From Alterisphingorhabdus sp051668705 (GTDB lineage: Bacteria > Pseudomonadota > Alphaproteobacteria > Sphingomonadales > Sphingomonadaceae), in assembly GCF_051668705.1 (NCBI RefSeq), contig NZ_CP196351.1:1612001-1676000 (forward strand): 64,000 bases of DNA, in the 5' to 3' direction. This document shows positions 8,364 through 17,000 of the stretch, piece by piece (position 1 is the stretch's first letter; each line of letters opens with the position of its first letter). The notes beneath the pieces are model-generated. The model was not told the origin of the DNA. It worked only from the letters and a program-made list of their open reading frames with translations, and made no database searches. The position numbers and the translations under genes were made by a program.

Positions 8364-11300
8364 TCAGGGCAATAGCCAGCCTTGACCGGCATCATCCAAC
8401 TGCCACTTATCCAACCAGATGAGCTGAGCATTGTGCGTAAAAAGCAGTCCAAGCTGAATATCATGATCAGGGAATAGTTGCGCTAAGGCTGCGCCATAAG
8501 CCGCCATCTGGCGCAGATGCGCTCGCGGTATCTCATCTCTATTAGCAGGAGGATTGCGCCCGGTCTTAAAATCAATAACTCGCACAGTTTTATCACTCAT
8601 GACAAGCCTGTCGATCGTTCCGTTGATCACAACACCATTAACATTGGCTGCTATGCTCACCTCAGCTTGTGAATCAGGCCCAAAGACATCCCTCCAATCA
8701 GGGTTGTTGATCACATCGCATGCAGTTTGCGGAATCTCATGCACCATCTCTGTCGTCAGACCTGCGCCACGTTTCGCCAGCCAAGATTGCGCCACGGCCA
8801 TACGCTTTTCAAAAGGCACATCTGGCAAACGCTCAAATAATTGGTGCAATAATGTGCCGCGCAAAGCCGCCATTTGCGCCTTGTCATTCAATCCCGGCGA
8901 TGATGCCCACATATCATCACCTAGTGATGACGGCGCGAGAGGACGCGGTGGCCGCGCTTCTTCCGGAGCAGATCGCTGCGCCCATGAGGGGAGTGCAGCA
9001 AGGCTGGTCGATAGACCTTCCTCTATGTTTTCTTCCATCTTGCCGCGCGCAATTTCTGGCGCTTTGCCATAGACTTGGCAACCACCCCATAACAGATCAA
9101 CATGCGGCTCAAGCCCTTGACCTTCCATCACATTGCTCGCCATTTGGTACCAGCTATTGGCTGGCATAGAGCGGTTGGCCAAAGGTTTAATAGCGGCAAA
9201 GCATAGATGCTCTTCGGCTCTTGTCATGGCGACATAGGCCAGTCGCCAATGCTCGGCCAAGGCCTGTTCTTTCGCCTCCGTATAAGCTGTTTCAACGGGC
9301 CCGGACTGCAAATCTTTTTTGACCGGCCATAAAGGTATAGGCACATCGCCATCATCGCTGGATACAGTAAGGTTGATGCCCTTGGTGGAAGACCTATCTG
9401 GGTCACTATGGCTGTCGGCCAATATGACTATGGGAGATTGCAAGCCTTTTGAGCCATGAACAGTCATGACACGCACTTCATCATCATTGACGATTTCACG
9501 CTTGATTTCGCTGTCTATGGCATCAAACCAATGCAGAAAGGACTGCATAACAGGGTGATGGTCCTGCTGATATTTCTGACTGATATTCAGAAATTCCTCT
9601 AATGGATCGAGACATTCCGTTCCCAACCGGGCCACCAGTCGCGCGCGTCCTTCTAACTTGCCGCTAAGCAAAGTCTCAAAAAAATCATAAGGCGTTTCAT
9701 AATCCGCCATCGCCAATATATCGAACAATGGTGCAATGCGTGCATCATCGCGCGCCATATTGTTGCGTAAATGCCGCCATAAGGGAACGCCTTTCGGTCT
9801 GTAACCAAGCTCATGCAGACTATCATGCGACCAGCCAATAAGCGGTGAGACCAGCAGGCATGCCAAATTGAGGTCATCCTCTGGCTGCAAGGTAAATCGC
9901 GCAGCGGCGCACAGATCACGCACTGCCAATGGCTGACCGATACGCAATCTATCTATACCGGCCACGCGGATATTCTGCGCGTAAAGGCGATTGACAATCA
10001 ACCGTGCAAGATCCCCCCTTTTGCGCAGCAATATCATCACATCACCAGCATTGGCGGGTCGTTTCTGCTTCTCCAAATATATCCCTTGGTCCAACCAATT
10101 GCGCACTTGCAGCGCAATATGCTCGGCCAATATTCGATCAGGTTGGCTGAACCAGCCATCATCGGAGCTATCGGCATCGTCCTCTTCGCCGCGATGAACC
10201 GGCTGCCACAGCATCACTGAACCAGAATTGTTCAACCCCTTATGCGAAGCAGGCCGTTCCGGCAGTTCCAGCGCTTCATGGCCCAAATTGTCCAAAGCCA
10301 GATCAACAAAGTCGAGTACTGGCTGAGCCGTGCGGAAACTCTGCGCCAATGCTGGTGTGCGCATTTCGCCATTCGCTTCATCCAAGATATTTTGGAAACG
10401 ATGGCGCGCCACTTCGTAATTGAACGGGCTTGTTCCCTGAAAACTGTAAATCGCTTGCTTGAAATCCCCCACGGTGAACAATGTGCGCGCCTTATCATTA
10501 TGCGCACCCTCACCTGCAAAAAAGTCAGACGTCAGTGCCAGCACGATCAACCATTGCAACGCATTGGTGTCCTGCGACTCATCAACCAATATATGATCGA
10601 TCCGGCGATCAAGTTTATAGCGTATCCAATCGGCCATATGATTATGCACCAACAGATTGGCAGTGTTGCGAATAATATCATCAAAATCCAAAACGCCTTC
10701 GCGCGCTTTGGCATTATGTAAGGCCCTGCTAAATGCACGGCCCGCATAAAGTGCAGGCACATATAGGTCAGCATAGGACAGCAAGGTTCGCTTTTCAGAA
10801 TATATTCGCAAATTATCGATAATCTGCGCAGCAAATATATCATAATCCGGTTCAGCCTTGAGCTGGCCTTTTTGGACTTTTCGCGGATCGCCTTTTTTGG
10901 TCAGAAAAACACCGTTCATCTGGTCAAACAGCTCTGCTCTTTGGGGCAGATCAGCCGCAAGCCATTGCCCCAATATCACAGCATTTTCACGTCCCGTTTT
11001 GGCTGACCAGCCCTGATTGGCAACCAATAGGGTTTGAACGATAGAGCGATCAACATACTCATCATCTAGGAGCCTGGTGATGGTATCTAGCGTGTCATCA
11101 GGCGAGAATCCAAGAGCGGGCAGAATAGCTGCCGATAGATCCTCTGGCAGATCGTCCCAAATATCGGGTTTAGCAGCACATCGCAGCAAAAAGCCGGTAA
11201 TGGTTTCTTGATCTTGCAGCAGGCTTAGCTCACGAACAGTTTGCAGCAGTTCATTGCGATCAACGCCAGCATCACCGCGCAGGATTGCACCCAAAGTTTC

Positions 11301-11777
11301 ATCAACCAATAAAGATTTATCGTGGTCGTCCAGCGCGGTAAAACCCGGAACGATACCTGCCTCTAAAGGGAAATTGGCAAGCAGGCTTTGGCAAAAGCTG
11401 TGTATGGTTTGAATAGCAATCCCGCCACCAGGCGCATCCAATACTGCGGCAAATAGGGTTCTTGCCCGGGAGATGGTTTTGGGATCGGCCGGAGCGCCAA
11501 TAGCATGCAAATCACGCGCCAGCTTTGCATCATCAGATTGCACCCAACGCGCCAGATCATTGCTGATGCGCTCGGCCATTTCGGCAGCTGCGGCCTTTGT
11601 GAAGGTAAGGCACAGGATATTCTCTGGCCGAACACCGGGTTGCAACAATAGCCTGAACACTCTTGCGGTCAGCACCTGTGTCTTACCCGTTCCGGCAGAG
11701 GCACTCAGCCAGATAGTCTCTTGCGGAATGACCGCTTCTTGCTGGTCAGGGGTCAATGTGAACAGCTTATCAGCCAT
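8364..11777 (-). CDS. addA: double-strand break repair helicase-nuclease AddA
   Basis: AddA is the UvrD-like 3'-5' helicase subunit of the AddAB complex, which resects double-strand breaks and loads RecA, the alphaproteobacterial counterpart of RecBCD. The 1137-residue product has Walker A ASAGTGKT at residues 26-33, a DESQDTN motif II, the helicase motif MTVHGSKGLQ, and a C-terminal RecB-type nuclease motif VIDFKTGRNPP. I chose the ATG at 11777, which overlaps the end of addB by eight bases; the frame extends upstream but without family similarity. The overlap implies translational coupling. Confidence 0.96.
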   Translation of the reverse strand: MADKLFTLTPDQQEAVIPQETIWLSASAGTGKTQVLTARVFRLLLQPGVRPENILCLTFTKAAAAEMAERISNDLARWVQSDDAKLARDLHAIGAPADPKTISRARTLFAAVLDAPGGGIAIQTIHSFCQSLLANFPLEAGIVPGFTALDDHDKSLLVDETLGAILRGDAGVDRNELLQTVRELSLLQDQETITGFLLRCAAKPDIWDDLPEDLSAAILPALGFSPDDTLDTITRLLDDEYVDRSIVQTLLVANQGWSAKTGRENAVILGQWLAADLPQRAELFDQMNGVFLTKKGDPRKVQKGQLKAEPDYDIFAAQIIDNLRIYSEKRTLLSYADLYVPALYAGRAFSRALHNAKAREGVLDFDDIIRNTANLLVHNHMADWIRYKLDRRIDHILVDESQDTNALQWLIVLALTSDFFAGEGAHNDKARTLFTVGDFKQAIYSFQGTSPFNYEVARHRFQNILDEANGEMRTPALAQSFRTAQPVLDFVDLALDNLGHEALELPERPASHKGLNNSGSVMLWQPVHRGEEDDADSSDDGWFSQPDRILAEHIALQVRNWLDQGIYLEKQKRPANAGDVMILLRKRGDLARLIVNRLYAQNIRVAGIDRLRIGQPLAVRDLCAAARFTLQPEDDLNLACLLVSPLIGWSHDSLHELGYRPKGVPLWRHLRNNMARDDARIAPLFDILAMADYETPYDFFETLLSGKLEGRARLVARLGTECLDPLEEFLNISQKYQQDHHPVMQSFLHWFDAIDSEIKREIVNDDEVRVMTVHGSKGLQSPIVILADSHSDPDRSSTKGINLTVSSDDGDVPIPLWPVKKDLQSGPVETAYTEAKEQALAEHWRLAYVAMTRAEEHLCFAAIKPLANRSMPANSWYQMASNVMEGQGLEPHVDLLWGGCQVYGKAPEIARGKMEENIEEGLSTSLAALPSWAQRSAPEEARPPRPLAPSSLGDDMWASSPGLNDKAQMAALRGTLLHQLFERLPDVPFEKRMAVAQSWLAKRGAGLTTEMVHEIPQTACDVINNPDWRDVFGPDSQAEVSIAANVNGVVINGTIDRLVMSDKTVRVIDFKTGRNPPANRDEIPRAHLRQMAAYGAALAQLFPDHDIQLGLLFTHNAQLIWLDKWQLDDAGQGWLLP

Positions 11778-14700
11778 TACCAGACATCCCTTCTGCGCCA
11801 ATGACATGCGGAGTGCGGCCATACCACTCCTCTAGCCGCATCAAATGATCATAATCATTATAGCCCGCATAATCGGGGTCAGGTTCTGCACAAAATGGTT
11901 CCGAACCTAATATCCATCGATCCAGTGCCTCATCAAGATATTCCCTCATTGATGGCACAAATTCTTCATTGGTCAGGCCGCTTCTTTTGCCATCTATTTT
12001 CAGCGGTATATCCCGCTTGCCAAATCCATCTTTGTCATTGCGGTTAAGGGACCAATATTCGACGCTATCAACCTTTGTAGAAGTGGAGGGAAAACCGCCT
12101 TCTTCTGCAATAATCGCCAAGATGCCCAATTGCATGGCATAGCCCTCGGCCACCATAGTATTGCTTGGCGCCTTGCCGGTTTTGTAATCAATAATGGTCA
12201 GGCCATTATCCACGCCAATATCAACTCTGTCGGCTTTGCCTGATAGTGATATGCCGCGATAATCAATCCGTCCCCATTCCTCAGCAAACAGAATTTTACG
12301 CCCATTATCAGCCAAAGCTGCGCTTTCCTCACCTATCCAAGAGATAGCAGCATCCAGTCGCGGGCGCCAAAAGGCTTGTAATAATGGGAAATCGCCCTGC
12401 TCATTCCAGAACGCTTCCATGCGAGCAGCCAAAGCAGTGCTTTGCCCATCATCCTGCTTGACCCATTGCTCCAGCACATCATGCACCATAGTGCCGCGCC
12501 AAGCTGCATTGGGCACAGCATCAGGCGCATCAAGTGAGCGCAGACCCAATATTTTGCCCGCATAAAAAGCGAAAGGGGCACCGCGAAGACGATCCATATC
12601 AGTAGCCGAAATCGCAACATTGCGCTGTTCAGCCGATGGCGCGGGCGCTGGAGCAGCAATCGCCTCGGCAGGTTTTTGGCGATCAACAGACCTTGCCATG
12701 GCCAACATCGCATCGTCTGTCTGTAATCGGCTGTCCAATACGGCTTTGAGCCTCTGCACAAAGGGAGAGGCAATGGTAACACCTGCCGTATCACGCTTTG
12801 CTCTGGTCAGAACACATTGCGGTGCGCCAAGAGCACTGGCCAGATCATGAGCGCTTAAACCATTGCTATAGTCCAGTGTCGGCATACCCAATTTGCGTCT
12901 GACCACAGGGGCAAGGAACGGATCACCTGAAGGACTTTGCGGCCATGTACCTGCGTTCAAGCCTGCACAGATCATCATATCAGCCCGTTGCAGCCTTGCC
13001 TCCAACAAACCATAAATGGCAACGCGCGGGTGCAAGCCATAGCTGGGCCGAACGGAGATATCAGCCAGAAAACCACGCAGTAATGATGATAATTCGTTAG
13101 GCTGACTGACAAAGTCGCGTTTTTGCAACTCTCTATCAAGCTCACGCAAACGATCGGATAATGCCCTGCCCGCCGCGCCTTTCCAGATATCACCATTGCT
13201 TAAGCGGTCGGCACATTCCGCCAGACTGCGCAAACATTGCGCCAATGACAATGATCCACGAACCGATATTTCCAATGGATGAAAAAACGTCTCACTCGAA
13301 CTGGGCCAAAACTTTGGATCAAAAGCCGCTGATACAGCTTCATCGGCACCTTTATTTTTACCGGAAACCTCGGATTTTCTGCGCACCGCACAATATGCTG
13401 ACAGTTTCTTATCAATCGCTTGCAAGCCAAGACCAAGGCGCGGACCACGCAATGCCATATCCACAGCTCTAACCTGACTAAGCCAATCCTTGCGTGCCAT
13501 ATTTCCGCTTGCCAAGGGATGCTTGAGCACAGCCAATACGTCAGTCGCGGCAAAATCACTTGCAAGACATTGGGCAAGGCCGAGCAATAATGTTGCTGGC
13601 GGCGTGTCACACAGGTTGCGCCCAGCACTGTCATCAGCCTCTATGTTCCAGCGTTTCAGATGATTGGCAATCCGCCGGGCAAGCAAGCGGTCCGGCGTGA
13701 TTATCGCCACGCGCTTTTCCGGCGTCTCCAGTGCTTGACGTGTCATCAACGCAATCAGCTGCGCCTCTTCACCCAAAGTCTCTGCTTCGATGAGTTTAAC
13801 ATTGGGCAACCGCCGCTCTGGGGCAGGCAAATTCTGCCATGCACCGCTAAAATGCGCGGGCAGAAAGATGTGGCTAATCGTGCGGCTGGCAATTGGCGGG
13901 GCAGCATTATCGCCAGAACGGTGCCAATGGCTAACTTCATCGCGGCTTACGCCCATACGATGCAGCAATAAGCGCATATGATATTGTGGATGATTAATCT
14001 CACCATTGGTGAAATCATCATAATGCAATGTCTCGCCATCAACACGCGCGGCAAATAATCGCTGCCAAATATCGTCATCCAAGGCCAGATCAAGCCCCGG
14101 AAAGACAACACTGCCATTTGGGCTGAAAGCAATGCTTTTGAGCATATTCGCAACAGCGGGCGCAGGCGTTGTAATGCCAGCGGCCATAATGTCGCGATCT
14201 TCACCTAAATGTACCATGCGTTTCGCAGCATTGCTCAGCAAAGCATTTCGCCTCGAAACACCGTCTATCATGTCATTATCGGACAGGTAGCGCCGCCAGC
14301 CCTGCCCTACATAATGGACAATTTTAAGCGATGTCTGCCAATGTGCGGCAAGCTCTTGCTCATGTTCGGCAACCACCGCATCCAAATCGGCAAGGTCGCG
14401 TTGCTCGACAAATAGCTGGTCCAATAAGGTGCCAAATTCACGCGCCAGACGAAAGATTTCTGACTGGCTGTGCTGCATATTGTTACGCTCGGCAAATTCA
14501 CTGACCAGACGTGCCAGCACAAATTGCCGATGTATCGGGTCAACTGCAGGCGCAATAGCGTCATCATCCTGCAAGCGGTCAAGCGACGCGCCGATATTTT
14601 CGCCCAGATCAAGATCACCAATGGCCACCATTTTGGGCAGGATCAACCCGCCATCGGATTGACGCACAAAAGCCTCGCTTATCGCTCTTGCTGCTCGTTG

Positions 14701-14853
14701 ATTTGGCACCAGCAACGTCAAACGCGCCAGACCATGCTGATATTTGCGATATCGCGCAATAAGGCCAGTGGTCAGAGCATCGGCAAAACCGCGATGCGGC
14801 GCAATCGTGTAAAGGCTAGGCCTTATAGGCTTTATATTTGACGCATCAGCCAC
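11770..14853 (-). CDS. addB: double-strand break repair protein AddB
   Basis: This is the 1027-residue partner subunit of AddA. The N-terminus contains TLLVPNQRAARAISEAF where a Walker A would be expected, as is usual for alphaproteobacterial AddB proteins, which keep the fold without a canonical P-loop. The C-terminal nuclease domain keeps the catalytic motif LTIIDYKTGKAPS. Translation starts at a GTG whose first bases overlap the murU stop by eight bases. It lies between murU and addA in a tightly packed operon. Confidence 0.94.
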   Translation of the reverse strand: MADASNIKPIRPSLYTIAPHRGFADALTTGLIARYRKYQHGLARLTLLVPNQRAARAISEAFVRQSDGGLILPKMVAIGDLDLGENIGASLDRLQDDDAIAPAVDPIHRQFVLARLVSEFAERNNMQHSQSEIFRLAREFGTLLDQLFVEQRDLADLDAVVAEHEQELAAHWQTSLKIVHYVGQGWRRYLSDNDMIDGVSRRNALLSNAAKRMVHLGEDRDIMAAGITTPAPAVANMLKSIAFSPNGSVVFPGLDLALDDDIWQRLFAARVDGETLHYDDFTNGEINHPQYHMRLLLHRMGVSRDEVSHWHRSGDNAAPPIASRTISHIFLPAHFSGAWQNLPAPERRLPNVKLIEAETLGEEAQLIALMTRQALETPEKRVAIITPDRLLARRIANHLKRWNIEADDSAGRNLCDTPPATLLLGLAQCLASDFAATDVLAVLKHPLASGNMARKDWLSQVRAVDMALRGPRLGLGLQAIDKKLSAYCAVRRKSEVSGKNKGADEAVSAAFDPKFWPSSSETFFHPLEISVRGSLSLAQCLRSLAECADRLSNGDIWKGAAGRALSDRLRELDRELQKRDFVSQPNELSSLLRGFLADISVRPSYGLHPRVAIYGLLEARLQRADMMICAGLNAGTWPQSPSGDPFLAPVVRRKLGMPTLDYSNGLSAHDLASALGAPQCVLTRAKRDTAGVTIASPFVQRLKAVLDSRLQTDDAMLAMARSVDRQKPAEAIAAPAPAPSAEQRNVAISATDMDRLRGAPFAFYAGKILGLRSLDAPDAVPNAAWRGTMVHDVLEQWVKQDDGQSTALAARMEAFWNEQGDFPLLQAFWRPRLDAAISWIGEESAALADNGRKILFAEEWGRIDYRGISLSGKADRVDIGVDNGLTIIDYKTGKAPSNTMVAEGYAMQLGILAIIAEEGGFPSTSTKVDSVEYWSLNRNDKDGFGKRDIPLKIDGKRSGLTNEEFVPSMREYLDEALDRWILGSEPFCAEPDPDYAGYNDYDHLMRLEEWYGRTPHVIGAEGMSGNG

Positions 14854-15562
14854 TGAGCAATGCAGCTTCAGTGGGCGCTATCGCCGCTGGGGTTCCGACA
14901 TCAAACCACTGTCCCTCGTGCAAGGCGCCGAATAAGCGCCCCTCTTCCATCGCTCGGTCCCAGAATATTCGGGTCGAAAATGCTCCATCCGGCGCATCGC
15001 GCAACAGGCGCTTGGATATAAGCTGGATACCCGTGAAAATATAAGGCGCTACGCGGCCGCTTTTGCGCCAACTGATCCGGCCTTCTGCATCCAGATGGAA
15101 ATCCCCGCGACCATTATGGTGGAATGCATTTTTGTGCGGAACCAAGAGCAATAGAGCATCCATTTTGTCCGCATCCCAGTCATCACTCAAAATCTGAAAG
15201 GCATCGCGTGACCCATTAAGCCAGATATTATCACTGTTCAGGCAGAAAAATGGATCAGCATCAATGAGTGGCAAGGCTTTGGTCATTCCGCCGCCTGTTT
15301 CCAGCAGAGCCTCCCGCTCGTCAGAAATTTTGACGTTGATAGGGTATTTCAGCCCCCCCAAATGCGCCTCAAGGGCATCTGCCAGATAATGCACATTCAC
15401 AACCGTCTTTGAAATGCCTGCATTCCAAAGATGCTCATAAACATGGTCGATCATCGCTTTTCCAGCAACTTGTACCAGAGGCTTGGGCCGTGTTGCCGTC
15501 AAAGGGCGCATTCTCTTGCCATAACCAGCAGCCATAATCATCGCGGTATCCGTAACGATCAT
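14846..15562 (-). CDS. murU: N-acetylmuramate 1-phosphate uridylyltransferase (MurU-type nucleotidyltransferase)
   Basis: The 238-residue product is a sugar-1-phosphate nucleotidyltransferase with the signature MAAGYGKRMRPLTATRPKPLVQVAGKAMIDH. Together with the adjacent kinase it matches the AmgK-MurU recycling pair known from Pseudomonas putida and Caulobacter, in which MurU makes UDP-MurNAc from MurNAc-1-phosphate and bypasses de novo synthesis. The ATG at 15562 overlaps the kinase stop as ATGA and has a GAAGGG ribosome-binding site at good spacing; an ATG six bases upstream is the alternative. The substrate is assigned from the neighbour rather than from the sequence alone. Confidence 0.85.
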   Translation of the reverse strand: MIVTDTAMIMAAGYGKRMRPLTATRPKPLVQVAGKAMIDHVYEHLWNAGISKTVVNVHYLADALEAHLGGLKYPINVKISDEREALLETGGGMTKALPLIDADPFFCLNSDNIWLNGSRDAFQILSDDWDADKMDALLLLVPHKNAFHHNGRGDFHLDAEGRISWRKSGRVAPYIFTGIQLISKRLLRDAPDGAFSTRIFWDRAMEEGRLFGALHEGQWFDVGTPAAIAPTEAALLSG

Positions 15563-16548
15563 GCGCATTGCCCTTCAATTGCGCCATCACGAGCACGCAA
15601 TTCAGCAGGCATGTTGCGACCAAACCATGCCGCCATTGGCTCCAATGAAGGGTGTTTCAGATCCTGCTCCAAATAGCGCCAGACGCGCGGTATCAATGAT
15701 GGGTAGCGCGGTTTATTATCGCGAACCGCAAGCCGCATAAAAATACCGACAATTTTAAGGTTACGCTGCGCTCCAAGAATAGCATAATCGCGTTTAAAAT
15801 CTTTATGATACTGGCTATGCTCACAGAAATAGTCACACATCGCGATTTCAAGTTCATGGGGGACATCGCGCCGCGCATCCTGCAGCAATGACACAATATC
15901 ATAGGCTGGGTGTCCGAGTAGAGCATCCTGAAAATCGAGCAAGCCTTGCCGGTTTTTTTCCAGCAGCATGATATTTTCGGCGTGATAGTCACGAAGCACG
16001 ACAACCGGCCGATCCTGCCCCTCCAGCACTGGTTTCATGATTTGATGAACAGCATCAACAAAGCCTGCCTTATCGACTGTAAGACCCGCTGCAGGGCAGT
16101 ACCAATCACAAAATAACAGTGCTTCACGCTCATAAACAGCCATATCATAAGCAGGCAGGTCGATGATCGGTTGCCCATGTAATTTCACAAGCGCGTCAAT
16201 GGCTTTGCTATAAACAGGCCGTTGGTCAGCAAGAGGCAAGGTATCAACCGTCTCACGCATCCTTTTGTCGCCAAAATCTTCCAAGAGGATAAAGCCTTTA
16301 TCGGCGTCAGCTGCAAAAATTTCTGGCGCACGCATGCCGTTTTTCAGCAAATATTGCGCTACCTCCAGAAAGGGTTTCACATCTTCTTCAGGTGGCGGCG
16401 CGACCATCAATATCGCTTTGCCCAGCTTTCCAACAACCCGCCAATATTGGCGAAAAGATGCATCGCCAACAATCGGATCGAGCTGTGCATCACTCCAGCC
16501 CGCTCCGGCCAGAAAGTCATCAATAATCTGCGGCTCTATGGCTGGCAC
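15559..16548 (-). CDS. amgK: anomeric N-acetylmuramate/N-acetylglucosamine kinase AmgK (phosphotransferase family)
   Basis: The product is an aminoglycoside-phosphotransferase-fold kinase of about 329 residues. Key motifs are VVVLRDYHAENIML (Brenner-type catalytic loop with Asp and Asn) and LLDFQDALLGHPAYDI (metal-binding DFQD). In the known pathway AmgK phosphorylates recovered MurNAc at C1 and MurU then adds UMP. I prefer the GTG at 16548, nine bases after GGGAGGA, which overlaps tsaE by 13 bases; a TTG at 16566 is also open. The gene order tsaE-amgK-murU is typical of alphaproteobacteria. Confidence 0.86.
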   Translation of the reverse strand: MPAIEPQIIDDFLAGAGWSDAQLDPIVGDASFRQYWRVVGKLGKAILMVAPPPEEDVKPFLEVAQYLLKNGMRAPEIFAADADKGFILLEDFGDKRMRETVDTLPLADQRPVYSKAIDALVKLHGQPIIDLPAYDMAVYEREALLFCDWYCPAAGLTVDKAGFVDAVHQIMKPVLEGQDRPVVVLRDYHAENIMLLEKNRQGLLDFQDALLGHPAYDIVSLLQDARRDVPHELEIAMCDYFCEHSQYHKDFKRDYAILGAQRNLKIVGIFMRLAVRDNKPRYPSLIPRVWRYLEQDLKHPSLEPMAAWFGRNMPAELRARDGAIEGQCA

Positions 16549-17000
16549 GACAACCGTTCCTCCCAATTTTTTCCTGCTTCAATCGATAGGCATCGCGTGT
16601 GATCGGCGTCAATAGAAATACCAATCGCCAGATGCGCATTTCCTGTAAAATAATGTGCTTTTTCAGGCCATTCAGCGATAATCACACCATCATCATAATA
16701 GTCGTCCAGTCCCAATTGTTCGGCTTCTTCAGGACTGTCCAAACGATAAAAGTCACAATGCAATACAGGCAGCGTGACATCTGGAGGGTCATAAGGGTGA
16801 ACAATCGCAAAGCTGGGACTGGCCACTTCACCTGCAAAGCCAAGACCTTGTAATATCCCGCGCGCTAAGCAGGTCTTTCCTGCACCCAATTGGCCAGACA
16901 ATCCTATACTATCGCCCGCTTGCAATACTCTTCCCAATTGCTCGCCCCAGCGCACCAAATCGGCCTCACTCCTAAAACGCAACGGGCTAACACCGCTCAT
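16536..17000 (-). CDS. tsaE: tRNA threonylcarbamoyladenosine biosynthesis ATPase TsaE
   Basis: TsaE is the small P-loop ATPase that works with TsaB and TsaD to form t6A at position 37 of ANN-decoding tRNAs. The 154-residue product has Walker A GQLGAGKTCLARG, then the SPSFAIVHPY segment and the HCDFYRLDSPEEAEQLGLDDY block characteristic of the family. Its ATG overlaps the divL stop as ATGA, so it is translationally coupled to divL. Confidence 0.94.
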   Translation of the reverse strand: MSGVSPLRFRSEADLVRWGEQLGRVLQAGDSIGLSGQLGAGKTCLARGILQGLGFAGEVASPSFAIVHPYDPPDVTLPVLHCDFYRLDSPEEAEQLGLDDYYDDGVIIAEWPEKAHYFTGNAHLAIGISIDADHTRCLSIEAGKNWEERLSCQP